From: an uncultured Porphyromonadaceae bacterium
GTDB lineage: Bacteria; Bacteroidota; Bacteroidia; Bacteroidales; Barnesiellaceae_A
Assembly: GCA_900538705.1 (NCBI GenBank)
Contig: UPZG01000001.1
Location: 186,001-250,000, forward strand
Length of the DNA stretch: 64,000 nt
Direction of reading: 5' to 3'
Part shown: in pieces, positions 8,679 to 15,879 of the stretch
Numbering within the stretch: position 1 is the first letter of the stretch
How the letters are laid out: the number at the start of each line of letters is the position of its first letter
The notes under the pieces: generated by a model
Told to the model about the DNA's origin: nothing
Database searches by the model: none
Seen by the model: the letters and a program-made list of their open reading frames with translations, nothing else
Translations under genes and position numbers: made by a program

Positions 8679-10318
8679 TTATATTTCTTGCAGGAAATCG
8701 ACCAAATCTTCATCGGAGGAGAGACGTAAAGTCTTACGCAAACGGTAGCGTCCCATGTTGATGGATTTTAACTGGTTGCCGGTTAAGAAGGATATTTCGT
8801 GTGTCGAGAAATTCATTCGCAAGAGAACAGCCAATTTTTTGTCATTTTCTGTAATCTCGGGGAATCGCCTTTCCAGCCTTTCAATGAAAGCTGCGTTTTC
8901 GTTATTTAATCGTTCTGAGTAGGGATTCTCTTTGGCTGGAAGCATATTTTGTGTGATAAAGCTGTTTACGTTACGCAATTCAGTTTGTTGGTCGGCATTG
9001 AAGTGCTTGTAGGTTTGTCGTATCATTGCCCTTATCTTTACCAGCAGGCCGTTAAAACCACAGTAGAAGCGGTAGAAATAATCGATTTGTTCTTCCAGGT
9101 TTTTTACGGTCTTTTCCAAGGTCTCTAACTGTTTTTGAGACTTGTCTTCGGTATATGTTGCAATCGCTTGTATATTATTGTTTGCTTCGTTATGCGAGCG
9201 GCGTAGGAGGTAAAGTGTAACTGCGGCAAGCGCAGCCACTACGCATGCTAAGGCCAGGCATATCCATATCCAACGTTTGTAGTTTTGCCACCCATCTTGG
9301 TAGTGAACTGTTGTTACGTCGGGCGTATTGTCATGTAGTGTGGCTACGTGAGTATGGCACCAGTCGAGCAGCTTATAGATGTATTGTTGGTGAATAAAAA
9401 TAGATTGCATCTGCTGACCTACGTATTTGGAGTGCAAATCTTCACGTAGTACAGCACAACTGTATGCCATGGGATAGTCTTTTTGTGCCGAATATATTTC
9501 GCCCTTTAGTTGATAGCAATCTATAAGGACGTTTTGCTTTCCGTATTGCTCGGCATAGGCCGCAGCTTTGTTTACGGCATCGAGAGCTTGCGGGTAATGC
9601 CTTGTGCCTAAATAGTAACGTGATAAAGCCAAGTGGTTTGAGGCGTAGAGGGCCGTAAATTCCTTTTCAAAAGAGAGCTTGATACCTCTGTTGAGAAGTT
9701 CATATTTTATGGCATCATTTTTTTCTACTTCTTCCATGTAGACGAGTATCAGGCAGTATAGCATATCTAAGCCATGTTCTTCAGCCACTGTGAGAGCTTC
9801 ATTGTAGTAGGCCAGAGCTTTCACACTATTGCCTTCTCGTTTGTGTAAAGTGCCTAAATTGCAGCATACTTTGACAAACTCTTCGTAGAAGTTACTCTTT
9901 TTATAGTAGTATATGCGTCGAGGAAGAGTTTGCGGGACTTTTCGTTTTCATTTCTGTATAAGTATATTCCCGCCAGTCCCGAACGAATACTGTAAAACAG
10001 TGTCTTTTGGTTGTCGGGACAGTAGGCTGCAGCCCGTTCAAAGAGCTCGAGACTTATGCTCCATTCGTTGTTTTGAATGAGAAACCAACCATATTGGCAC
10101 AAGGCTTCTGAGCAGCAGAAAGACATGTCAGGTTCGCCTTTTATATAAAGTCGCTGCAGTATGTCTAATAATTGGTGGGCAGATTGTTCGTTACGTACTT
10201 CCGTGGCATTGAATAACGAATCGCGTAGCGTGGGCGTAACAGGTTCGCCCTTGCTTATGGCTGTGCAAAGGAGAAATAAAAAAACTATAGTATATTTTAC
10301 ATCAGCACAGATTTTCAA
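8679..10318 (-). pseudogene. TPR - transmembrane - LuxR-like HTH regulator, interrupted by a -1 frameshift
   Basis: Two overlapping frames make one gene of about 546 codons. The first (10318 to 9854) has a signal peptide and TPR-like helices. The second (to 8679) continues the TPR array, with a transmembrane helix (IWICLALACVVAALAAVTLY), a coiled coil and a C-terminal HTH (ITENDKKLAVLLRMNFSTHE...GRYRLRKTL). Reading the second frame upstream of its GTG gives an intact TPR (FVKVCCNLGTLHKREGNSVK), so the frames belong together. The break is at a run of five A (minus strand; T at 9898-9902); six would restore one protein. It may be a sequencing error, a real null mutation or a phase-variable site. 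Intact members of this Bacteroidota architecture are membrane-bound TPR-HTH regulators. Targets here are unknown; the adjacent exported-protein genes are candidates. Confidence 0.8.
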
Positions 10319-10455
10319 TATCTTAAATGGTTTTTATGGTTCGTCTATGAATAATAATATCTATCCATTGAGTTTCCGGCACATCAAGGCCACGCCGTTT
10401 TTCTCTTTTATAGATTTATGATTCTATACAGCAAGCACGCAGTGTGTTTACTTGG

Positions 10456-10486
10456 CAAAGGTACGAAACTTTCGGTGTATTGTCAA
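10456..10486 (-). promoter_or_regulatory. Promoter of the TPR-HTH regulator gene
   Basis: On the minus strand TTG (10484-10486) is followed after 20 bases by TACCTTTG (10456-10463), an exact match to TAnnTTTG. It predicts a leader of about 130 nt before the start at 10318. Confidence 0.65.
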
Positions 10487-10508
10487 GTTTCTTATTTGGA
10501 GGGCTCTA

Positions 10509-12341
10509 TTACTTTTTAGGAGGCCTTTTTATTACCATTTCGCAGCGGGCGCAATCGAATTGAAGCATGAGTCGTGTATTCCCATTTGATATGTATAGGG
10601 GTGCCTGCAGATGAGAACCTTGAGGAGTACGCAGGCAGGCTCCCATGTACCGGCGTATGCAGTGTCGGGTGCGCATGAGTTCGGCATCTTCGACTTGAGC
10701 TATCTCAAAGGCTAGCTCTATTTGTTTTGCTCCATGCTCAAGGTAGAAATTGCGGGCTATTGCGTTTGCAACATTAGCATGGTAGTCTAAGGTTGATGAT
10801 AGTACATGTATATCATTTTGCGGTATGCGTCGTTTGGTGGGGCGGTATGATAAGCGACGTGCCGTTTGGAACCACGTAATGGCCTCACGCCGCCACTCGG
10901 ACAATTGCGATACCGGAATGAAATAGTCGCACGATGTGTCTATCGTTACATTTTGGGCTATAAAAGGTGTGTTGCCTAACTTAGAAAGCTCTACTTTGAT
11001 ACGTTCGTGTTGCGGGGTACGCGCAGGCGTTTTTGTAGTATCACAGCGGTGAGTGATAACGATGTTGCCATCGCTTATGTCTATGGCAAAACCTGTTGAG
11101 ATTTCGTAGAAACGTAGTGTGACGGCAATGGTGCGCCGTGCTGTTGGACGAGCAAGTTCTGCCTCAAAGCTGGTGTCGCTGTTGCGGAAGAGTTGTATGC
11201 CTCGAGTTAGTTTTTGAGGTGTGGCGGCATGGAGTCGTTTGCCTTCAGCCCGGTTGAGCCTGAATCCGTTAAAATTACCGTTATTGTCGATGTGGCAAAG
11301 TCCGTCGCCATTGTGCAGAGGAACAGTTCCGTCGTAACAGAAGGTGCGGGCATCTATGATAGAAGTTATTTTGCCTATCGGTTCACCCAAGGATTTGGGT
11401 GTCGCTGGTTGAATGATGGGTTCTTCGGGCTGGCGATTGAAGAAATAGGATGTAAACCCGCGATTGAAACTTTTGCGAGGGTCGGGTGTGAATGATATTT
11501 CAGTAGTGCCTTCTGATGAACGTCGGTAGTCGTCGGAGCGACGTTCTAAGATTGCATCTAATTTTTTACGGTAGTATGCCGTGACATTTTTTACGTATGC
11601 AGCTTCTTTGAGTCTTCCTTCGATTTTAAGTGAAGAGATACCGGCATCGAGGAGGTTTTCTATTGAGTCGCTTAAGTTCAGGTCTTTTAGGGAGAGAAGG
11701 TGCCGGTCGCGAGCCAGTATCTTGCCTGTGGCATCGGTCAACGTGTAAGGAAGACGACAGCATTGAGCGCATTCGCCCCGGTTGGCACTACGACCGGCAA
11801 TGGCTGCGCTCAAATAGCATTGTCCACTGTAACTTACGCATAGTGCTCCATGCACGAAAGCTTCGAGGGTAACATCGGTCGCAGATGCTATAGAGCGTAT
11901 CTCCTCGAGAGAGAGTTCACGTGCCAAAACGACCTGTGAAAATCCCGCCTGTGCAAGAAACTTCACTTTGTCGGGCGTACGATTGTCGCATTGAGTGCTG
12001 GCATGTAGGGCAATAGGCGGGAGGTCAAGTCGTAACAGCGACATATCTTGCACTATGAGAGCATCAACTTGTGCTCGATAAAGTTGCCACACGATTTGCT
12101 CGGCTTCGGCGAGTTCTTTGTCATATAGAATGGTGTTGAGTGCTACATATACACGGGCTTTATATTGGTGCGCAAAGTCGCATAGCCGGGATATATCGTC
12201 GACAGAACAACCGGCAGCGGCTCTTGCTCCGAAGCGTGGAGCGCCTATATATACGGCATCGGCACCATGTAATATGGCTTCGCGTCCTATTGCAGCATCT
12301 TTGGCTGGCGACAATAATTCTATAGCTCGAGGTCGGTTCAT
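10509..12341 (-). CDS. U32 family peptidase / RNA C-hydroxylase-like protein
   Basis: ATG 12341 overlaps the metA stop by four bases (ATGA) and opens the conserved N-terminus MNRPRAIELLSPAKD; longer starts run into metA. The 610-aa product has the U32 TIM-barrel (GADAVYIGAPRFGARA; VHGALCVSYSGQC) and the Cys-rich signature GRSANRGECAQCCR, with C168, C175, C191 and C194/195. These cysteines are thought to bind a metal or Fe-S cluster. A long C-terminal region follows, as in the larger U32 proteins. Characterised relatives (TrhP, RlhA) hydroxylate tRNA or 23S rRNA with prephenate-dependent chemistry; older annotations call them collagenases. The length is closer to RlhA than TrhP, so an rRNA target is the better guess. 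It is translationally coupled to metA. Confidence 0.88.
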   Translation of the reverse strand: MNRPRAIELLSPAKDAAIGREAILHGADAVYIGAPRFGARAAAGCSVDDISRLCDFAHQYKARVYVALNTILYDKELAEAEQIVWQLYRAQVDALIVQDMSLLRLDLPPIALHASTQCDNRTPDKVKFLAQAGFSQVVLARELSLEEIRSIASATDVTLEAFVHGALCVSYSGQCYLSAAIAGRSANRGECAQCCRLPYTLTDATGKILARDRHLLSLKDLNLSDSIENLLDAGISSLKIEGRLKEAAYVKNVTAYYRKKLDAILERRSDDYRRSSEGTTEISFTPDPRKSFNRGFTSYFFNRQPEEPIIQPATPKSLGEPIGKITSIIDARTFCYDGTVPLHNGDGLCHIDNNGNFNGFRLNRAEGKRLHAATPQKLTRGIQLFRNSDTSFEAELARPTARRTIAVTLRFYEISTGFAIDISDGNIVITHRCDTTKTPARTPQHERIKVELSKLGNTPFIAQNVTIDTSCDYFIPVSQLSEWRREAITWFQTARRLSYRPTKRRIPQNDIHVLSSTLDYHANVANAIARNFYLEHGAKQIELAFEIAQVEDAELMRTRHCIRRYMGACLRTPQGSHLQAPLYISNGNTRLMLQFDCARCEMVIKRPPKK

Positions 12342-13243
12342 TTTGCGTGAAGGTTGGGATTGCATACAAATGCGTGTAGCCAATTGGTGAAAAAGAGATT
12401 GCCATGGGCTCTCCAACGTACGACGGGAGGCTTCTGGGGATTATCGTCGCGGTAGTAGTTGCATGGTATGGTAATGGGTAGGCCGCGTGAAAGGTCCCGA
12501 CGATACTCGGCGTCGAGTGTGTAAGGAGCGTATTCAGAATGCCCCATAACAAAAAATTGTGCTCCGTTATGAGCTTCGATAGCATGTAAGCCACTTTCGT
12601 GCGAAACGGAGAGTATTGTTAGCTCGTGTACCTGTTCCACATCTTCGCGTCGTACCTCGCAGTGACGGCTTTGGGGTACATAAAAAAGGTCGTCGAAGCC
12701 GCGGAAGAGCTTATGCGTAGGAATAAGTACTTCGTGTGGAAAAACACCAAAACATTTTTGTGGCAACATAGTCTTGGGTACACCGTAGTAATAGTAGAGC
12801 CCTGCTACAGCTCCCCAGCATAGGAAGAGCGTAGAGTTGACATGTGTAAGTGCCCAATCAAAAATAGTGGTGAGTTCACTCCAATAGTCAACCTCTTCGA
12901 ACGGAAGATGCTCTACTGGAGCTCCGGTTATAATCATACCGTCGTAGTGCAATGGTTCTACGTCGGAGAAATGTTTGTAGAACTTTTTGATATGCTCAGC
13001 CGATGTATTTTTAGACAAATGTCCTTGTGGAACTATCCAGTCTATTTCTATAGAGAGCGTAGAGTTGCAGAGTACACGTAACAGATTTATTTCGGTGTCG
13101 ATTTTCAGCGGCATTAGGTTGAGCACCAGTAGGCGTACGTTTCTTGCTGCGTTTATAAATGCCGATGGAAAGTCTGAGAGGCATATGTTTTCGCCTTGTA
13201 GCGCTGATATGGCGGGGAATGACGTTGGTACTTTTATCGGCAT
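12338..13243 (-). CDS. metA: Homoserine O-acetyltransferase, MetA type
   Basis: This 301-aa enzyme acylates L-homoserine in the first committed step of methionine synthesis. The full MetA fold is present, with catalytic Cys142 (FLCWGAVAG) and the His235/Glu237 pair (GHSEY). Residue 111 is Glu (APVEHLPFEEVDYW). In the Bacillus cereus enzyme Glu at this position specifies acetyl-CoA, whereas the succinyl-CoA enzyme of E. coli has Gly, so O-acetyl-homoserine is the expected product. The gene starts 10 bp after the S4-protein gene and overlaps the U32 gene by four bases, so it lies in an operon with murI upstream. I see no SAM riboswitch in the short upstream spaces. Confidence 0.95.
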   Translation of the reverse strand: MPIKVPTSFPAISALQGENICLSDFPSAFINAARNVRLLVLNLMPLKIDTEINLLRVLCNSTLSIEIDWIVPQGHLSKNTSAEHIKKFYKHFSDVEPLHYDGMIITGAPVEHLPFEEVDYWSELTTIFDWALTHVNSTLFLCWGAVAGLYYYYGVPKTMLPQKCFGVFPHEVLIPTHKLFRGFDDLFYVPQSRHCEVRREDVEQVHELTILSVSHESGLHAIEAHNGAQFFVMGHSEYAPYTLDAEYRRDLSRGLPITIPCNYYRDDNPQKPPVVRWRAHGNLFFTNWLHAFVCNPNLHAK

Positions 13244-13253
13244 GGCGACTTTG

Positions 13254-13700
13254 TTACTTGCGTTTATTTGTTTTTGAGTGTTGTGACTGACGATTGTTTG
13301 ATGGCTTTTTTGCTTTTGGAGTGTTCATACTCGATTGTACCGTACGTTTAGTTGGTCTGGCTGCCGACGTTGTTGTGCGGGCGTTTACAGAGTGTTGTCG
13401 GGCAGCGCCGCGGTTGCCAGAGCGCTTTGGAGCGGTATTCTCCTCGGTAGTAGCCTCGCCTTTGGCGGGTCCCCAGCGATGTTTCTTGGGCCGATTTTCG
13501 AGGGGAACGAAGTATAGAGGTTCTCCATCGATGCGCACTTTATCGTTTTCCTCAACGCGATCGCCGGGATTAGCCGGTATATTGTTGATAGTGACACGAC
13601 CATCGGCAATGAGGCGGTCGGCCTCGCGGCGCGAGCAAAAACCATAATCGCTGATAAATTTGTTGATGCGGGTACCGCTTTGTTTATTATTGTCGTTCAT
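13254..13700 (-). CDS. Stand-alone S4 RNA-binding protein with basic tail
   Basis: ATG 13700 (MNDNNKQSG) is preferred; the longer frame runs into murI. The 148-aa product has an S4 domain at about residues 10-55 (RINKFISDYGFCSRREADRL, then VTINNIPANPGDRV), most like the N-terminus of RluF/RluB pseudouridine synthases. There is no catalytic synthase domain. After about residue 75 it becomes a Lys/Arg/Ser/Thr/Asn-rich disordered tail. The stop at 13254 is genuine in this sequence, and no synthase-like continuation was seen before metA. Role inferred: binding structured RNA, perhaps rRNA. It sits between murI (20 bp) and metA (10 bp). It could be a decayed synthase or a distinct small RNA-binding family. 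Confidence 0.8.
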   Translation of the reverse strand: MNDNNKQSGTRINKFISDYGFCSRREADRLIADGRVTINNIPANPGDRVEENDKVRIDGEPLYFVPLENRPKKHRWGPAKGEATTEENTAPKRSGNRGAARQHSVNARTTTSAARPTKRTVQSSMNTPKAKKPSNNRQSQHSKTNKRK

Positions 13701-13720
13701 GATAAATCTGCAGTGTTTCT

Positions 13721-14557
13721 TTATCCTAATTCTATTTGTTCTGCGACAATTTTGTCGTGGAGAAAGAGTGTTGCTGTCTCCGTAAATTTGGAAGGTGATT
13801 CGGTTGTGAGATAGGTGCAACGTCCGTGGCGTGAACATACCGATTCTATTTCGGGGTGACGGTGCAGGTAGTCTTGCAGACTGGCTGCCACCACGTGTCC
13901 TTGCGACAAAAGAGCTATATGCTTGGGTAAATAGGAGCGAATCTTATCAAAGATGAGCGGATAGTGTGTACAGCCGAGAATGACTGTGTCGATAGAATCG
14001 TTTTGAGCAAGAAGCGCATCGATATATTTTGCAATAAAGAAGTCGCATCCGGCGTTATGCGTCTCATTGTTTTCTATAAGCGGCACCCACATAGGGCAAG
14101 CCTGACCGTATAGGTGGTATTGTGGAAATAGCTTGGCTATCTCGGCCGTGTATGAGCCAGAGAGAACCGTGCCCGGGGTAGCCAGCAAGCCAATGTTTCC
14201 CGTATGGGTCATACCTCCTATGGCTTCGGCCGTGGGGCGTATGACACCCAGTACGCGGCGCGAAGCATCGATATGTGGTAAGTCGCATTGTTGAATGGTA
14301 CGCAATGCCTTTGCCGAAGCCGTGTTGCATGCCAGTATTACAAGACGGCAACCTTGGTTGAAAAGGTATTGTACGGCTTCTAACGTGAAACGATAGACAA
14401 TCTCGAAGGAGCGTGTACCATAGGGAGCACGCGCATTGTCGCCCACATATATGTAGTCATAGTCAGGCAAACAGCGGCGAATTTCAGAAAGAATCGTGAG
14501 CCCGCCGTATCCCGAGTCGAAAACGCCTATCGGTGCTGGAGTTGCGTGCGTTGACAT
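13721..14557 (-). CDS. murI: Glutamate racemase
   Basis: It converts L- to D-glutamate for peptidoglycan precursors in the cytoplasm. Diagnostic motifs are GVFDSGYGGLTIL at the N-terminus, LVILACNTASA with the first catalytic Cys, and VILGCTHYPL with the second. At 278 aa it has normal family length. ATG 14557 is preferred over an upstream TTG at 14572, which lies in the terminator hairpin. It heads the apparent operon murI - S4 protein - metA - U32. Confidence 0.95.
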   Translation of the reverse strand: MSTHATPAPIGVFDSGYGGLTILSEIRRCLPDYDYIYVGDNARAPYGTRSFEIVYRFTLEAVQYLFNQGCRLVILACNTASAKALRTIQQCDLPHIDASRRVLGVIRPTAEAIGGMTHTGNIGLLATPGTVLSGSYTAEIAKLFPQYHLYGQACPMWVPLIENNETHNAGCDFFIAKYIDALLAQNDSIDTVILGCTHYPLIFDKIRSYLPKHIALLSQGHVVAASLQDYLHRHPEIESVCSRHGRCTYLTTESPSKFTETATLFLHDKIVAEQIELG

Positions 14558-14572
14558 ATAGGTGTTGTACAA

Positions 14573-14610
14573 AAAACTGCGTCGGGGACTTTCCGCCCCG
14601 ACACAGTTTT
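14573..14610 (-). terminator. Terminator after the OmpH/Skp genes
   Basis: Inverted repeat: AAAACTGTGTCGGGG pairs with CCCCGACGCAGTTTT with one mismatch. On the minus strand it is followed by further T residues. It separates the OmpH cluster from murI and may work in both directions. Confidence 0.75.
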
Positions 14611-14637
14611 ATTTTTTTGTAAGATTCTTAAAGTCGA

Positions 14638-15147
14638 TTATTTTATACCTAATTTGGCTTTTACAAGAGGAGTAACATCTTCGTTGCCAACGCCCTGATA
14701 AAGTACTACAGGATATGTGAGGTCGAAGATATATGTGAATTTACCCTCTTCACCAACAGCTTTGATGGCATCCATCAACTTTTGTTGTATGGGGACGAAG
14801 AGTTCTTCTTGTTTCTTGGCTATATCTTCCTGTGCCATAGTACGGAAGCTCTCAATGCGTTGTTGTGACTCTTGTACTTCCTGTAAGCGACGCATTTTGA
14901 TGGTTTCGGGAACTGTGTCGCCCAATGCTTGTAGCTCTTTATACTTGTTTTGGAATTCCTCCTGAACTTTGACAAATTCGTCTTCGTATTTCTTAGAGAG
15001 GTCTTGCAATTGTTGCTCGGCAGCTGCACGCTCAGGCATGGCGGCAATTACTTCGGCAGAATTGACTGTACCAAACTTTAAAGTAGTCTGCGCCATCATA
15101 CCCATGGGCAGGCAACATAAAACGGCAATGATTAATTTTTTGAACAT
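14638..15147 (-). CDS. OmpH/Skp-family periplasmic chaperone (second copy)
   Basis: This 169-aa protein has a signal peptide (MFKKLIIAVLCCLPMGMMAQ), a short beta element (LKFGTVNSAEVIAAMPE) and a long coiled-coil tentacle rich in Glu, Gln and Lys (residues 40-115). A C-terminal strand (FTYIFDLTYPVVLYQG) ends it. Skp proteins escort unfolded outer-membrane proteins across the periplasm to the BAM complex. It lies downstream of another OmpH gene and bamA but has its own promoter in the preceding gap. Confidence 0.9.
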   Translation of the reverse strand: MFKKLIIAVLCCLPMGMMAQTTLKFGTVNSAEVIAAMPERAAAEQQLQDLSKKYEDEFVKVQEEFQNKYKELQALGDTVPETIKMRRLQEVQESQQRIESFRTMAQEDIAKKQEELFVPIQQKLMDAIKAVGEEGKFTYIFDLTYPVVLYQGVGNEDVTPLVKAKLGIK

Positions 15148-15210
15148 GATATTTAATTATTTTGTTTTTCTCTTTTTATTGCAGCCAGATGCCTGGATGC
15201 GAAGCAGGTG

Positions 15211-15241
15211 CAAAGATAGCCAATTATTTGGAATATCCCAA
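15211..15241 (-). promoter_or_regulatory. Internal promoter for the second ompH gene
   Basis: On the minus strand TTG (15239-15241) and an exact TATCTTTG (15211-15218) are 20 bases apart. The -33 box lies inside the 3' end of the first ompH gene. The predicted leader is about 55 nt. Confidence 0.65.
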
Positions 15242-15739
15242 TTTTGCGAGGACCTCGTTGCTAATATCGGCTTTAGGTGACGCAAAAATAATGTTCCCCG
15301 ACGAGGCGCGGTCTATAATCATCATGTAATTGCGTTCCTCGGCAATTTTCTTCACCGCGTTGTATATTTCGTCCTGAATGGGCTTCATGAGGCTTTCGCG
15401 TTTTTTGTATAGTTCACCTTCGGGACCAAAGTAGCGTTTGCGCAGCTCTACGACCTCTTGTTCCTTGGCTTGCACCTCATCGGCACGTTGGGTTTTCATT
15501 TCATCGGTAAGGAATACCAAGTCCGACTGATAGTTTTTATATAATGTCTCAGCTTCGGCAGCAAGGTCTTCACACTCTTTTTGCCATCTTTTTGCCACTT
15601 GGTTGAGTTGCTCATTGGCCATCTCATAGGCAGGTATGTTTTTCAGAATGTACTCCATGTCTATGAGTGCATATTTTTGGGCCGAGGCGCCTACGGCACA
15701 TATAGCCCATAAACAGGCTATTACAATAAGTTTCTTCAT
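15224..15739 (-). CDS. OmpH/Skp-family periplasmic chaperone (first copy)
   Basis: ATG 15739 begins a clean signal peptide (MKKLIVIACLWAICAVGASA), so it is preferred over an upstream start. The 171-aa product has the Skp layout: YALIDMEYILKNIP, a long helical hairpin (LNQVAKRWQKECEDLAAEAE onward) and a C-terminal RNYMMIIDRASSGNIIF strand. It lies 140 bp downstream of bamA, as is standard in Bacteroidales, and should deliver outer-membrane proteins to BamA. It is diverged from its neighbour at 14638-15147, so the two may have different clients. Confidence 0.9.
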   Translation of the reverse strand: MKKLIVIACLWAICAVGASAQKYALIDMEYILKNIPAYEMANEQLNQVAKRWQKECEDLAAEAETLYKNYQSDLVFLTDEMKTQRADEVQAKEQEVVELRKRYFGPEGELYKKRESLMKPIQDEIYNAVKKIAEERNYMMIIDRASSGNIIFASPKADISNEVLAKLGYSK

Positions 15740-15879
15740 AACTTTCTTGTTAAGGGTTTTACAATTCAATACATTTCACACCGTGAATTCATGTAAAGAT
15801 AATGACTGGCCGTCCAATTTCGTGCATGAAATACGATGTTTTTGTAGCATTTAACACTACTAACCCTCTTTTTTACACA

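Noticed and set aside
9854..9902. Programmed -1 ribosomal frameshift
   Set aside because: The run is A5 in the context ATA AAA AGA, not a heptamer of the X-XXY-YYZ type in the zero frame, and no stimulatory structure was seen; a base deletion is simpler.
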